Shown piece by piece: positions 1 to 5,691 of a stretch of 8,037 nt of DNA. Below the pieces are notes generated by a model, which worked only from the letters and a program-made list of their open reading frames with translations, did not search any database and was not told the origin of the DNA. Source of the stretch: Candidatus Zixiibacteriota bacterium (lineage in GTDB: Bacteria > Zixibacteria > MSB-5A5 > GN15 > FEB-12); assembly GCA_003641415.1 (NCBI GenBank), contig QNAG01000117.1:1-8037 (forward strand). The letters run 5' to 3'. Position 1 is the stretch's first letter; each line of letters begins with the position of its first letter. The position numbers were made by a program, and so were the translations under genes.

Positions 1-290
1 CTTTTTGTCCGGTGGGATCATGGATTGTCACAGATGTCAATTTTGATGACATCCTGGTTGAAGGAATCCTCAATGATAAAGTGATGCAATCAGGGCGGAG
101 TTCTCAAATGATATTCAGCGTTTCATATTTGGTCAGCTATATTTCTTCTGTTATGACTCTTAACCCCGGAGATCTCATATCGACCGGAACACCATCAGGG
201 ATATCCCCGATGAAACCCGGAGATAAGATAGAGGTCCGAATTGAAAACGTCGGTACTTTGGTTAACTATGTAATTTCAGATGAACATTGA
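1..290 (+). CDS. Fumarylacetoacetate hydrolase (FAH) family protein, C-terminal part only
   Basis: This reading frame is already open at the left edge; the first full codon is at base 3, and about 95 residues are present before the TGA stop at 288-290. The residues FCPVGSWIVTD near the edge, the segment S-S-Q-M-I-F-S-V, and the loop TGTPSGI (T-G-T-P encoded at 183-194) followed by a K-P-G-D-K-I-E-V strand match the C-terminal half of the FAH fold. Within that superfamily it most resembles the short, single-domain FAHD1/YcgM-like enzymes, which are about 200-220 residues long and act on acylpyruvates, oxaloacetate or hydroxymuconate-type substrates. The Glu/Glu/Asp metal ligands lie upstream of the window, so the reaction cannot be assigned. 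A GTG at base 12 is not the start, because family-conserved residues precede it in frame. The gene ends 55 bases before alaX and may be co-transcribed with it. Confidence 0.85.
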   Translation, partial: FCPVGSWIVTDVNFDDILVEGILNDKVMQSGRSSQMIFSVSYLVSYISSVMTLNPGDLISTGTPSGISPMKPGDKIEVRIENVGTLVNYVISDEH

Positions 291-333
291 TGTGTACAAG
301 GAATTAAAAGACATCTGATGGTAAGACGGAGCT

Positions 334-337
334 AAGG
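334..337 (+). promoter_or_regulatory. Ribosome binding site of alaX
   Basis: AAGG lies 8 bases before the ATG at 346. It supports that start, which is also the first ATG in frame after an in-frame TAA at 322-324. A second AAGG directly touching the ATG (342-345) is too close to function. Confidence 0.5.
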
Positions 338-345
338 TTATAAGG

Positions 346-1536
346 ATGACTGAACGGTTGTACTATCACGACTCGGCATTACTGGAATTTGATGCCAGGA
401 TTGTCGCGACAGGAAATAATGACAAGAGTTATTATACCGTTCTTGACTGCACTGCTTTCTACCCAACCTCGGGGGGACAATTGTATGACACGGGAGAATT
501 AGGAGGAATTGAAATTGAAGAGGTCATTGAGTCAGATGATGGAGAAATATGGCACCTATCATGTGAACCAACTGGGGAAGTTGGACAAATACTGCATGGT
601 GTAGTGAATCACCAACGGCGCATGGCCAACTGTCAGAAGCATACGGCGCAACATATACTCAGCCAGGCCTTTGTTCGTCTCTTTGGATTTGAAACGGTTT
701 CGGTGCATTTGGGTGAAGAATACGCGGCTATCGAACTGAATGAGCTTTCAGTAACGAACAAGCAGTGGCGTAAAGCGGAAGATGTCTCCAATAATATCGT
801 GTTTGAAAATCATCGGGTGGTAGTTAAGTTTCTTGAAGGCGAGGAACTTACTGATATACCTTTGCGTAAGAAGCCTAACCGAGAAGGTCCGCTGCGAATT
901 GTCAACGTAGGAGATTTCGATTACTCAGCTTGTGGTGGAACGCATTGCCGTTCTACTGCTGAAGTGGGAATAATAAAGATTATAGGTACCGAAAAGATGA
1001 GGGGGCATACACTGGTGAAGTTCCTTGTTGGAGTCCAGGCACTCAAGGACTACAACCGTCACTTTGAGATCACTGCTTGCTTATCTCGGGAAATGACTTG
1101 TAGTGCAGATGATCTTGTAGAAAAAGTTGGCAAGTTAATAGTGGATAACAAGAAATTCAGGGGTCAGGTCGGGCAACTTCAGAAAGAGTTGCTGCCAATC
1201 AGGGTACAAGCATTAGTAAATACAGCCCGCCAGTTTGGGAAACACAATGTTATCCTTGCTGTAATTCACGATCTTGATTCAAAATTGACGAGTTCCCTTG
1301 CCATACAAGTAGCTACGCAAATAAATGGAGTATCATTTCTCCTCATTGATGGACGATTGATTGTGGCAAAAGCTCCCGAATGCGGTCTGCATGCCGGAAA
1401 GTTTGTCAAACAACTTGGCGCTGAATGTGGTCTTAAAGGAGGCGGAAACGAGCACTTGGCACAGTTGGGAGGAGCGGACGAATCTTTTTTTGAACAGTAT
1501 GAAACAGTTATAGAGCGGCTGGTGGCGAATGAGTAG
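346..1536 (+). CDS. alaX: Alanyl-tRNA editing protein, long AlaX type with DHHA1 domain
   Basis: This 396-residue protein is a free-standing homologue of the editing half of alanyl-tRNA synthetase. Family members hydrolyse mischarged Ser-tRNA(Ala) or Gly-tRNA(Ala) in the cytoplasm. The N-terminal barrel-like region (about 1-90) has the signature AFYPTSGGQLYDTG. The tRNA_SAD editing domain has the zinc-binding pair H99-x3-H103 (in KHTAQHILSQ) and C196-x3-H200 (in ACGGTHC), so all four expected zinc ligands are present. After a helical, probably coiled-coil segment (about 245-285), the C-terminal DHHA1 domain ends with the glycine-rich motif KGGGNEHLAQLGG (from K364), equivalent to the GGKGGGRPDMAQ region of alanyl-tRNA synthetase. 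No aminoacylation domain is present, so it is not AlaRS itself. Length fits the roughly 400-residue AlaX-L class. Its stop overlaps the lptD start, suggesting co-translation. Whether it prefers Ser or Gly cannot be read from the sequence. Confidence 0.9.
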   Translation: MTERLYYHDSALLEFDARIVATGNNDKSYYTVLDCTAFYPTSGGQLYDTGELGGIEIEEVIESDDGEIWHLSCEPTGEVGQILHGVVNHQRRMANCQKHTAQHILSQAFVRLFGFETVSVHLGEEYAAIELNELSVTNKQWRKAEDVSNNIVFENHRVVVKFLEGEELTDIPLRKKPNREGPLRIVNVGDFDYSACGGTHCRSTAEVGIIKIIGTEKMRGHTLVKFLVGVQALKDYNRHFEITACLSREMTCSADDLVEKVGKLIVDNKKFRGQVGQLQKELLPIRVQALVNTARQFGKHNVILAVIHDLDSKLTSSLAIQVATQINGVSFLLIDGRLIVAKAPECGLHAGKFVKQLGAECGLKGGGNEHLAQLGGADESFFEQYETVIERLVANE

Positions 1537-4500
1537 GTGTACCTTTATACTATGGCCGATGCTACTGTGCGTTCTGTTAAGCGATTTTGTGACAGCTCAG
1601 GTTAAGAACTCGATGCCTTTGAAGTGGACCTCCGACGAACAGGAGTTGATGCAGTTAAATGGTAAATGGGTAACATATTTCAACGGTAACGTAGTGATTG
1701 TTACGGAGACAGGTCGTATTTATTGTGATTCGGCAATTTGGCTTGCTGACAGTTACGCTAACTTCAAGGGTCATGTGGTTGTTGATGATGCTGAGTATCA
1801 ATTAAAGGCTGATTCCGTTTACTACAATATCCCGGAGGGTGAAGCCACGGCGCGCGGTTCTCGTGTCGAATTATGGTCTTACGCAGATTCGCTGTTTGCT
1901 GTAGGGGTGCATGCATTCTATAATCGTAAAGCCAGGTACTTCGAGATGGAAGAGAGGCCGGTAATCTATCTGAAGTATCCTGATACTTCTCGTATGGTTG
2001 AGATAATCGCTGATGACGTCCAGTATAGAGCAGAACATCGTCGTGCGGATGCCAGTGGGAATGTTATAATTACATCACAGGCTTTTTCCGCTGAAGGACC
2101 TTGTGCTGTTATGTTGATCGACGAAGATATCCTGGATTTATATGACAAACCCGTAGTGCGAAGAAAACAATCTGAGCTAACAGGAGAGTTTATCTCAATC
2201 ATTTTCGAGGGTGAATCGCTACAGCGTATTGATGTTATTGATTCCGCTTATGGGGAGTTTATCGAACCAATCGATAGTGCAGGTATCTATTTTGATCGTT
2301 CTGTTCTGGCTGGCAGTATAATTACACTTAACTTTGTTAAGGGTAATCCGGAAAACGTCCTTTGCTACGATCAAGCTTATTCGTGGTACTACCCGTCAAT
2401 GCGTGGGGGAAATGAATACCATGAGAATACTGTTTCCGGTGATACTATTTTATTCAATATGGTTGAGAACCGGCTTCAATCAGTATTGGTGACGGGGGGT
2501 GTGATTGGTGTCTACTTGACGGGCAAGTTGAGGGACACTACGGTAGTTGCTATCGATGACAGTTCGAATACCAATCTTGTAGTGGACAGTTTAGCTGATG
2601 TTGCTTGGGGAAACCTTACTGAACAGACTCCGACTGAAGATAGTGTTGTTATTGGAACTGACAGTGTTTCGGTCTTGGAGATGCACTCTGAGGAAATGAC
2701 TGATAGTACAGAGCTCGCAGTAACTGGTCAACCAGAGGACTCTGTTAATGTGTTACCTTTCATATCGCCGGCAGACACTTTGCCTTTGACAAACATTGAC
2801 ACAGTAGAATATAGCGGGAAGTTTGTAGAGTATAGTCTGGTTGACTCAATAATTTATCTCCGCCAAGCCTGTGAAGTCCGCTCTGGAACTATGTCGCTTG
2901 TTGCTCATGATATTCGGTTTGATACACACAAAAGATTGGTGAAGGCTTACTCCGCAGAGGAAGTTCCTGAGGAATTAGATTCAATAGAGGTTGACGAGTT
3001 ACCATCATTGGCCGGTGAACTTCAACCAGCTACAATTCCTGTGATTTTGCGTGACGGAGACAGTGAGCTTTATGGTAATTTTCTTGAGTACTCAATAGCT
3101 ACTGAAAAAGGTAGAATCATTCAGTCTAAATCAGAATATGAAGACGGGATATACTATGGAAGTAAGCTGTTAAGAGAACAAAAGCATATATTCTATGTTG
3201 ATGATGGTTATTATACGACTTGTGATGCAGAAGAACCTCATTTTCATTTCAAGTCATCACATATGAAGCTCATCGAAGGTGATAAGATGATTTGTCGGCC
3301 AGTGGTGTTCTACCTTGGTCGGATTCCGTTGATTATTATTCCGTACTATGTGTTTCCTTTGAAAAAAGGGCGCCATTCTGGTTTTTTACCTTTCCGTTTT
3401 GGAAACTTCGAGCGCGGTGACAGGTATGTCAATGATGTCGGCTATTATTGGGCAGCTTCCGATTATTGGGATTGGCGTGGAGCTGTTGATTATCATGAGA
3501 AGAACCGCACTATCACAATTAAAAACCGCATCAACTTTGTTAAGCGGTATGTACTCAATGGCTATATCAACGCCGAATATCGCCGCAAGAGCAGCTATAG
3601 TTCAAGTTTAGCGGTGGAGCAAGAGCAGCGCAGCTATTCTGTACAGGGAGCATACAACCACAAGATTACTCCCTCCTTTGAGGTTAAGGCTGATGGTAGC
3701 TACATCTCAAGCTCATCGTATTATACTGAGTATTCGAATAATCTTGATGAACGCCTTAACCGTGAAATTCGTTCTAAAGCCAATTTCTCCAAGCGATTTA
3801 GCAAAAGTATGTCACTTTCCGGTAGTTGTAGCCATATTGTGAATCTTGACCGTAAAACAAGATCCGACCAATTTCCGAACATGTCCCTATCTTTACCCCC
3901 AGTGTGGATTTTCGGCAGCGGTTCGACCGATGAAGACGGTCAGAAGGTGCAAAAGTGGTATAACGGATTTATTTTTCGGTACAAACCTTCCTTAAACAAT
4001 TTCTCCAGCCGGGTCACTTTAGACTCAACAATATCCTACATAAGTATGGTTGACACTGGCGCTGGGGAGTTAGAGGAAGTTACAGTCATCGATACAGCAT
4101 CTTACCGTAGTCGCAAGAGGTACGCCAAAATCAGTCACAACCCCAGTCTCACACTACCGACAATAAAGCTGATTAGATATATCAATATCGTACCAAGTTT
4201 TCGTTACAGCGAGACTTGGTTCAAAATCTGGGATACCGACCAATCACTCAATGCCGGCATTGATGCTTCCACAACTTACAGAACTTATTCTTATAGTGGA
4301 GGAGCTGGAATCAACACAAATCTCTATGGTACGATATATCCAAAGATAGGCAGCTTAATAGGTTTGCGCCATGTTTTGTCTCCATCTGTGGGTTGGTCGT
4401 GGTCTCCGGATATCCAGAAACACCCGAAGATAAGGTCATTTGCCGGGGGAGGGGCAGCAAGCAGCAAACGGTCCGCTATGAGCATTGGCTTGAAGAATAT

Positions 4501-5185
4501 TTTCCAGGCCAAAGTTAAAAAAGGAGAAAAGGAAGCCAATCTTGAACTTCTTGCCCTGAGTTCCAGCTTCAGCTATAATTTCGAAGCAGAGGAAAAGCCG
4601 TTGTCGAACATGTCCACCAGTTTCCACACTAGTTCAGTACCAGGTGTAACTATAAGAGGTAGCATGGTTCATACTTTTTATGATCCGGAAACTGATGAGG
4701 AAAAACTTTTTTCTCCTGCTCTGCTAAGTTTTAATTTTAATATAAATTTCCGATTAGCAGGAAAAACTTTCTTATTTGACGATGCTACTGGTATTATTCC
4801 GCATGGAGAGGACTCTTCTTCTCAAGTAGCGGCATCAGGAGGAAAGCGAGGATGGAATCTTTCTGTAGCATATAGTTTTCGCGAATCTGGTCTTCACACT
4901 ACTTCTTATAGAAAATCAAACATAGTTAGTTTAACTTTAGGATTTAATCTAACTCCCACAACCACAGTGTCATACCAGCAGCAGTATGACTTCGAACGAG
5001 ATCTTACAGTAAACAATAGGGTCAGTATTGTGCGACAGCTTCATTGTTGGGTAGGTAGTCTCTACTGGGTACCAATTGGTTCAAATCGAGGTTTTGGCTT
5101 CAAGCTTAATGTTATTGATATCCCTGATATAAAGATTGATAACAACCACGACACATTTCAGATGAGTTCATTTAATCGTTTCTAA
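1529..5185 (+). CDS. lptD: LPS-assembly outer-membrane protein LptD with fused N-terminal OstA-like module
   Basis: This 1218-residue protein is the outer-membrane translocon that inserts lipopolysaccharide into the outer leaflet, normally with the lipoprotein LptE. Residues 1-23 form a signal peptide (R3, hydrophobic core, likely cleavage after V-T-A). Residues about 35-332 form an OstA/LptA-like beta-rich region with C66-D-S-A. Residues 333-423 are an acidic Asp-Ser/Thr-rich linker. From about 424 the LptD part begins: a periplasmic beta-jellyroll, then the hallmark YTTCDAEEPHFHF (C565), G-R-I-P-L-I-I-I-P-Y-Y and R-H-S-G-F-L-P-F (H616). These align with E. coli FTSCLPGSDTW, VPIFYSPY and RRSGFL. 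The rest is a beta-barrel ending in FNRF; a terminal Phe is the usual BAM recognition signal. The E. coli protein is 784 residues, so this one is unusually long. The M1 start is chosen because it gives a charged n-region; its ribosome binding site is poor (GGTGG at 1521-1525), consistent with coupling to alaX through the 8-base overlap. Confidence 0.93.
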   Translation: MSRCTFILWPMLLCVLLSDFVTAQVKNSMPLKWTSDEQELMQLNGKWVTYFNGNVVIVTETGRIYCDSAIWLADSYANFKGHVVVDDAEYQLKADSVYYNIPEGEATARGSRVELWSYADSLFAVGVHAFYNRKARYFEMEERPVIYLKYPDTSRMVEIIADDVQYRAEHRRADASGNVIITSQAFSAEGPCAVMLIDEDILDLYDKPVVRRKQSELTGEFISIIFEGESLQRIDVIDSAYGEFIEPIDSAGIYFDRSVLAGSIITLNFVKGNPENVLCYDQAYSWYYPSMRGGNEYHENTVSGDTILFNMVENRLQSVLVTGGVIGVYLTGKLRDTTVVAIDDSSNTNLVVDSLADVAWGNLTEQTPTEDSVVIGTDSVSVLEMHSEEMTDSTELAVTGQPEDSVNVLPFISPADTLPLTNIDTVEYSGKFVEYSLVDSIIYLRQACEVRSGTMSLVAHDIRFDTHKRLVKAYSAEEVPEELDSIEVDELPSLAGELQPATIPVILRDGDSELYGNFLEYSIATEKGRIIQSKSEYEDGIYYGSKLLREQKHIFYVDDGYYTTCDAEEPHFHFKSSHMKLIEGDKMICRPVVFYLGRIPLIIIPYYVFPLKKGRHSGFLPFRFGNFERGDRYVNDVGYYWAASDYWDWRGAVDYHEKNRTITIKNRINFVKRYVLNGYINAEYRRKSSYSSSLAVEQEQRSYSVQGAYNHKITPSFEVKADGSYISSSSYYTEYSNNLDERLNREIRSKANFSKRFSKSMSLSGSCSHIVNLDRKTRSDQFPNMSLSLPPVWIFGSGSTDEDGQKVQKWYNGFIFRYKPSLNNFSSRVTLDSTISYISMVDTGAGELEEVTVIDTASYRSRKRYAKISHNPSLTLPTIKLIRYINIVPSFRYSETWFKIWDTDQSLNAGIDASTTYRTYSYSGGAGINTNLYGTIYPKIGSLIGLRHVLSPSVGWSWSPDIQKHPKIRSFAGGGAASSKRSAMSIGLKNIFQAKVKKGEKEANLELLALSSSFSYNFEAEEKPLSNMSTSFHTSSVPGVTIRGSMVHTFYDPETDEEKLFSPALLSFNFNINFRLAGKTFLFDDATGIIPHGEDSSSQVAASGGKRGWNLSVAYSFRESGLHTTSYRKSNIVSLTLGFNLTPTTTVSYQQQYDFERDLTVNNRVSIVRQLHCWVGSLYWVPIGSNRGFGFKLNVIDIPDIKIDNNHDTFQMSSFNRF
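2525..2797 (+). other. Acidic linker with degenerate Asp-Ser/Thr repeats inside lptD
   Basis: This stretch encodes residues 333-423 of LptD. It is poor in basic residues and is dominated by Asp, Glu, Ser, Thr and Val. The unit D-(S/T)-hydrophobic recurs at irregular spacing: VDSLADV, EDSVVIG, TDSVSVL, TDSTELA, EDSVNVL, ADTLPLT, and IDTVEYS at the junction with the LptD part. It has no predicted enzymatic motif and looks like a disordered spacer between the OstA-like and LptD parts. Similar DS/DT-rich stretches follow the signal peptide in many stand-alone Bacteroidetes LptD proteins; that is recollection of the family, not something tested here. Confidence 0.6.
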
Positions 5186-5238
5186 ACTAAAAAACCCCAA
5201 AAACAGGCAGTTTTAGGCTATTTCCCAACCTTTTTTAG

Positions 5239-5267
5239 TTGACTAATTTTGAGCTGATTGATATTTC
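5239..5267 (+). promoter_or_regulatory. Candidate sigma70-type promoter for hup
   Basis: TTGACT at 5239-5244 matches the -35 consensus at five of six bases. With a 17-base spacer the -10 hexamer would be TATTTC (5262-5267), a weak match at three of six. A 15-base spacer gives GATATT (5260-5265), four of six. Transcription would start near 5274 and leave a leader of about 45 bases before the hup start. The region is in the right place and AT-rich, but the -10 element is poor, and group-specific promoters (the Bacteroidetes type differs from TTGACA/TATAAT) may apply. Confidence 0.3.
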
Positions 5268-5305
5268 AAATTGAGAGAAAGATAACCTAAAACTTTTTTT
5301 AGCCC

Positions 5306-5312
5306 AAGGAGG
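5306..5312 (+). promoter_or_regulatory. Strong ribosome binding site of hup
   Basis: AAGGAGG is a near-perfect Shine-Dalgarno sequence placed 7 bases before the ATG at 5320. It is by far the best such site in the window, which fits the high expression usual for HU proteins, and it fixes the hup start. Confidence 0.85.
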
Positions 5313-5319
5313 CATAATA

Positions 5320-5595
5320 ATGACGAAGGAAGAAATGATTTCTCACATGTCTGAGAACTCTGGAATCACTAAGAAACAAGCCGCAACTGCCCTTGATGCT
5401 TTTATGGAAGGTGTTACATCTCAGTTGAAGGAGGATACCAAGGTGAGTTTCTCGGGGTTCGGTACTTTCTCTGTTTCGCATCGCAAGGCACGCACCGGTC
5501 GGAATCCTCAGACTGGCGCAGCCATTGAAATTCCAGCCACAAAAGTTCCAGTATTCAAAGCAGGCAAAAGATTAAAAGAGGCTATTCGGAAATAG
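5320..5595 (+). CDS. hup: HU-family nucleoid-associated DNA-binding protein
   Basis: This 91-residue protein has the full length and layout of bacterial HU. HU dimers bend and compact DNA with little sequence preference, and help replication, recombination and transcription. The N-terminal helices (about 3-38, including ITKKQAATALDAF) form the dimer body. The beta region contains SFSGFGTFSVSHRKARTGRN, the HU/IHF signature, and the flexible arm ends in R61-N62-P63, where P63 is the proline that intercalates between base pairs. The tail IPATKVPVFKAGKRLKEAI is also typical. The gene sits alone between a promoter-like leader and a strong terminator, so it is probably transcribed on its own. HU and IHF subunits cannot always be told apart by sequence. 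The RNPQTG arm and the lack of IHF-specific features favour HU. Confidence 0.95.
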   Translation: MTKEEMISHMSENSGITKKQAATALDAFMEGVTSQLKEDTKVSFSGFGTFSVSHRKARTGRNPQTGAAIEIPATKVPVFKAGKRLKEAIRK

Positions 5596-5616
5596 TATTC
5601 TGATTCAGAAGAATAC
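5595..5616 (+). other. Hairpin abutting the hup terminator
   Basis: GTATTC (5595-5600) pairs with GAATAC (5611-5616) around a 10-base loop. An alternative, near-palindromic pairing is TTCTGA (5598-5603) with TCAGAA (5605-5610). The hairpin starts on the last base of the hup stop codon and ends directly against the terminator stem. It may protect the 3' end of the hup mRNA or assist termination; this is inferred from position only. Confidence 0.45.
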
Positions 5617-5646
5617 AGGCAGGGGTAGAAACCCCTGCCTTTTTTT
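5617..5646 (+). terminator. Intrinsic (Rho-independent) terminator of hup
   Basis: AGGCAGGGGT (5617-5626) and ACCCCTGCCT (5631-5640) form a perfect 10-bp, GC-rich stem with an AGAA tetraloop. The stem runs into a T tract at 5640-5646 (its first T is the last base of the stem). It lies 21 bases after the hup stop codon and should end that transcript efficiently, which implies that ftsK has its own promoter or depends on read-through. Confidence 0.95.
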
Positions 5647-5647
5647 G

Positions 5648-5671
5648 CATGACGCCGATAAAGACGTCATG
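5648..5671 (+). promoter_or_regulatory. Inverted repeat between the hup terminator and ftsK
   Basis: CATGACG (5648-5654) and CGTCATG (5665-5671) form a perfect 7-base inverted repeat around a 10-base centre (CCGATAAAGA). It begins one base after the terminator T tract and ends 20 bases before the ftsK ATG. No T run follows it, so it is not a terminator. It could be a protein operator for ftsK (half-sites about 17 bases centre to centre) or a hairpin in the ftsK leader. No good ftsK promoter is visible; TTGCAT (5645-5650) with CATGAT (5668-5673) at 17-base spacing is only a weak candidate, and it would overlap this repeat. Confidence 0.4.
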
Positions 5672-5683
5672 ATTCGGGTTATT

Positions 5684-5688
5684 GGGAG
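5684..5688 (+). promoter_or_regulatory. Ribosome binding site of ftsK
   Basis: GGGAG lies only 3 bases before the ATG at 5692, closer than the usual 5-9 bases. No better Shine-Dalgarno sequence is seen nearby, so initiation may be modest. The start is nevertheless supported by the basic N-terminus that leads straight into the first membrane segment. Confidence 0.5.
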
Positions 5689-5691
5689 TTC

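Larger units (their letters stand above)
5186..5319 (+). promoter_or_regulatory. AT-rich intergenic leader of hup with overlapping inverted repeats
   Basis: This 134-base gap separates lptD from hup. It contains a perfect 10-base inverted repeat, AACTAAAAAA (5185-5194) with TTTTTTAGTT (5231-5240), a small hairpin AAAAC/GTTTT (5200-5204 with 5210-5214), and a longer-range pair GTTTTAGG (5210-5217) with CCTAAAAC (5286-5293). None has the GC-rich stem plus T-run of a typical terminator, so the end of the lptD transcript is unclear. In such AT-rich DNA some of these pairs may arise by chance. Confidence 0.35.

Noticed and set aside
12..290. GTG at base 12 as the start of a short complete gene
   Set aside because: The frame is open to the left edge, and the residues before it (F-C-P) fit the FAH family, so this is the tail of a longer gene.
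318..335. Five-codon upstream reading frame (MVRRS) whose stop overlaps the alaX ribosome binding site
   Set aside because: It has no properly spaced ribosome binding site (AAGGAA is 14 bases away) and such tiny frames occur by chance.
1966..2202. Minus-strand frame of 78 codons inside lptD
   Set aside because: It lies wholly antisense to a well-supported gene, has no recognisable domain and is explained by codon structure of lptD.
3399..3611. Plus-strand frame of 70 codons in another phase inside lptD
   Set aside because: It overlaps the most conserved part of LptD and shows no ribosome binding site or known domain.
4324..4627. Two overlapping minus-strand frames antisense to the LptD barrel
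   Set aside because: Both are shadows of lptD with no independent signals.
5185..5240. Inverted repeat after lptD as a terminator
   Set aside because: The stem is made only of A/T pairs apart from one G-C pair, and the loop is 36 bases; the T run lies inside the stem rather than after it.
5299..5481. Minus-strand frame of 60 codons opposite the start of hup
   Set aside because: It is antisense to hup and its strong ribosome binding site, and has no recognisable product.
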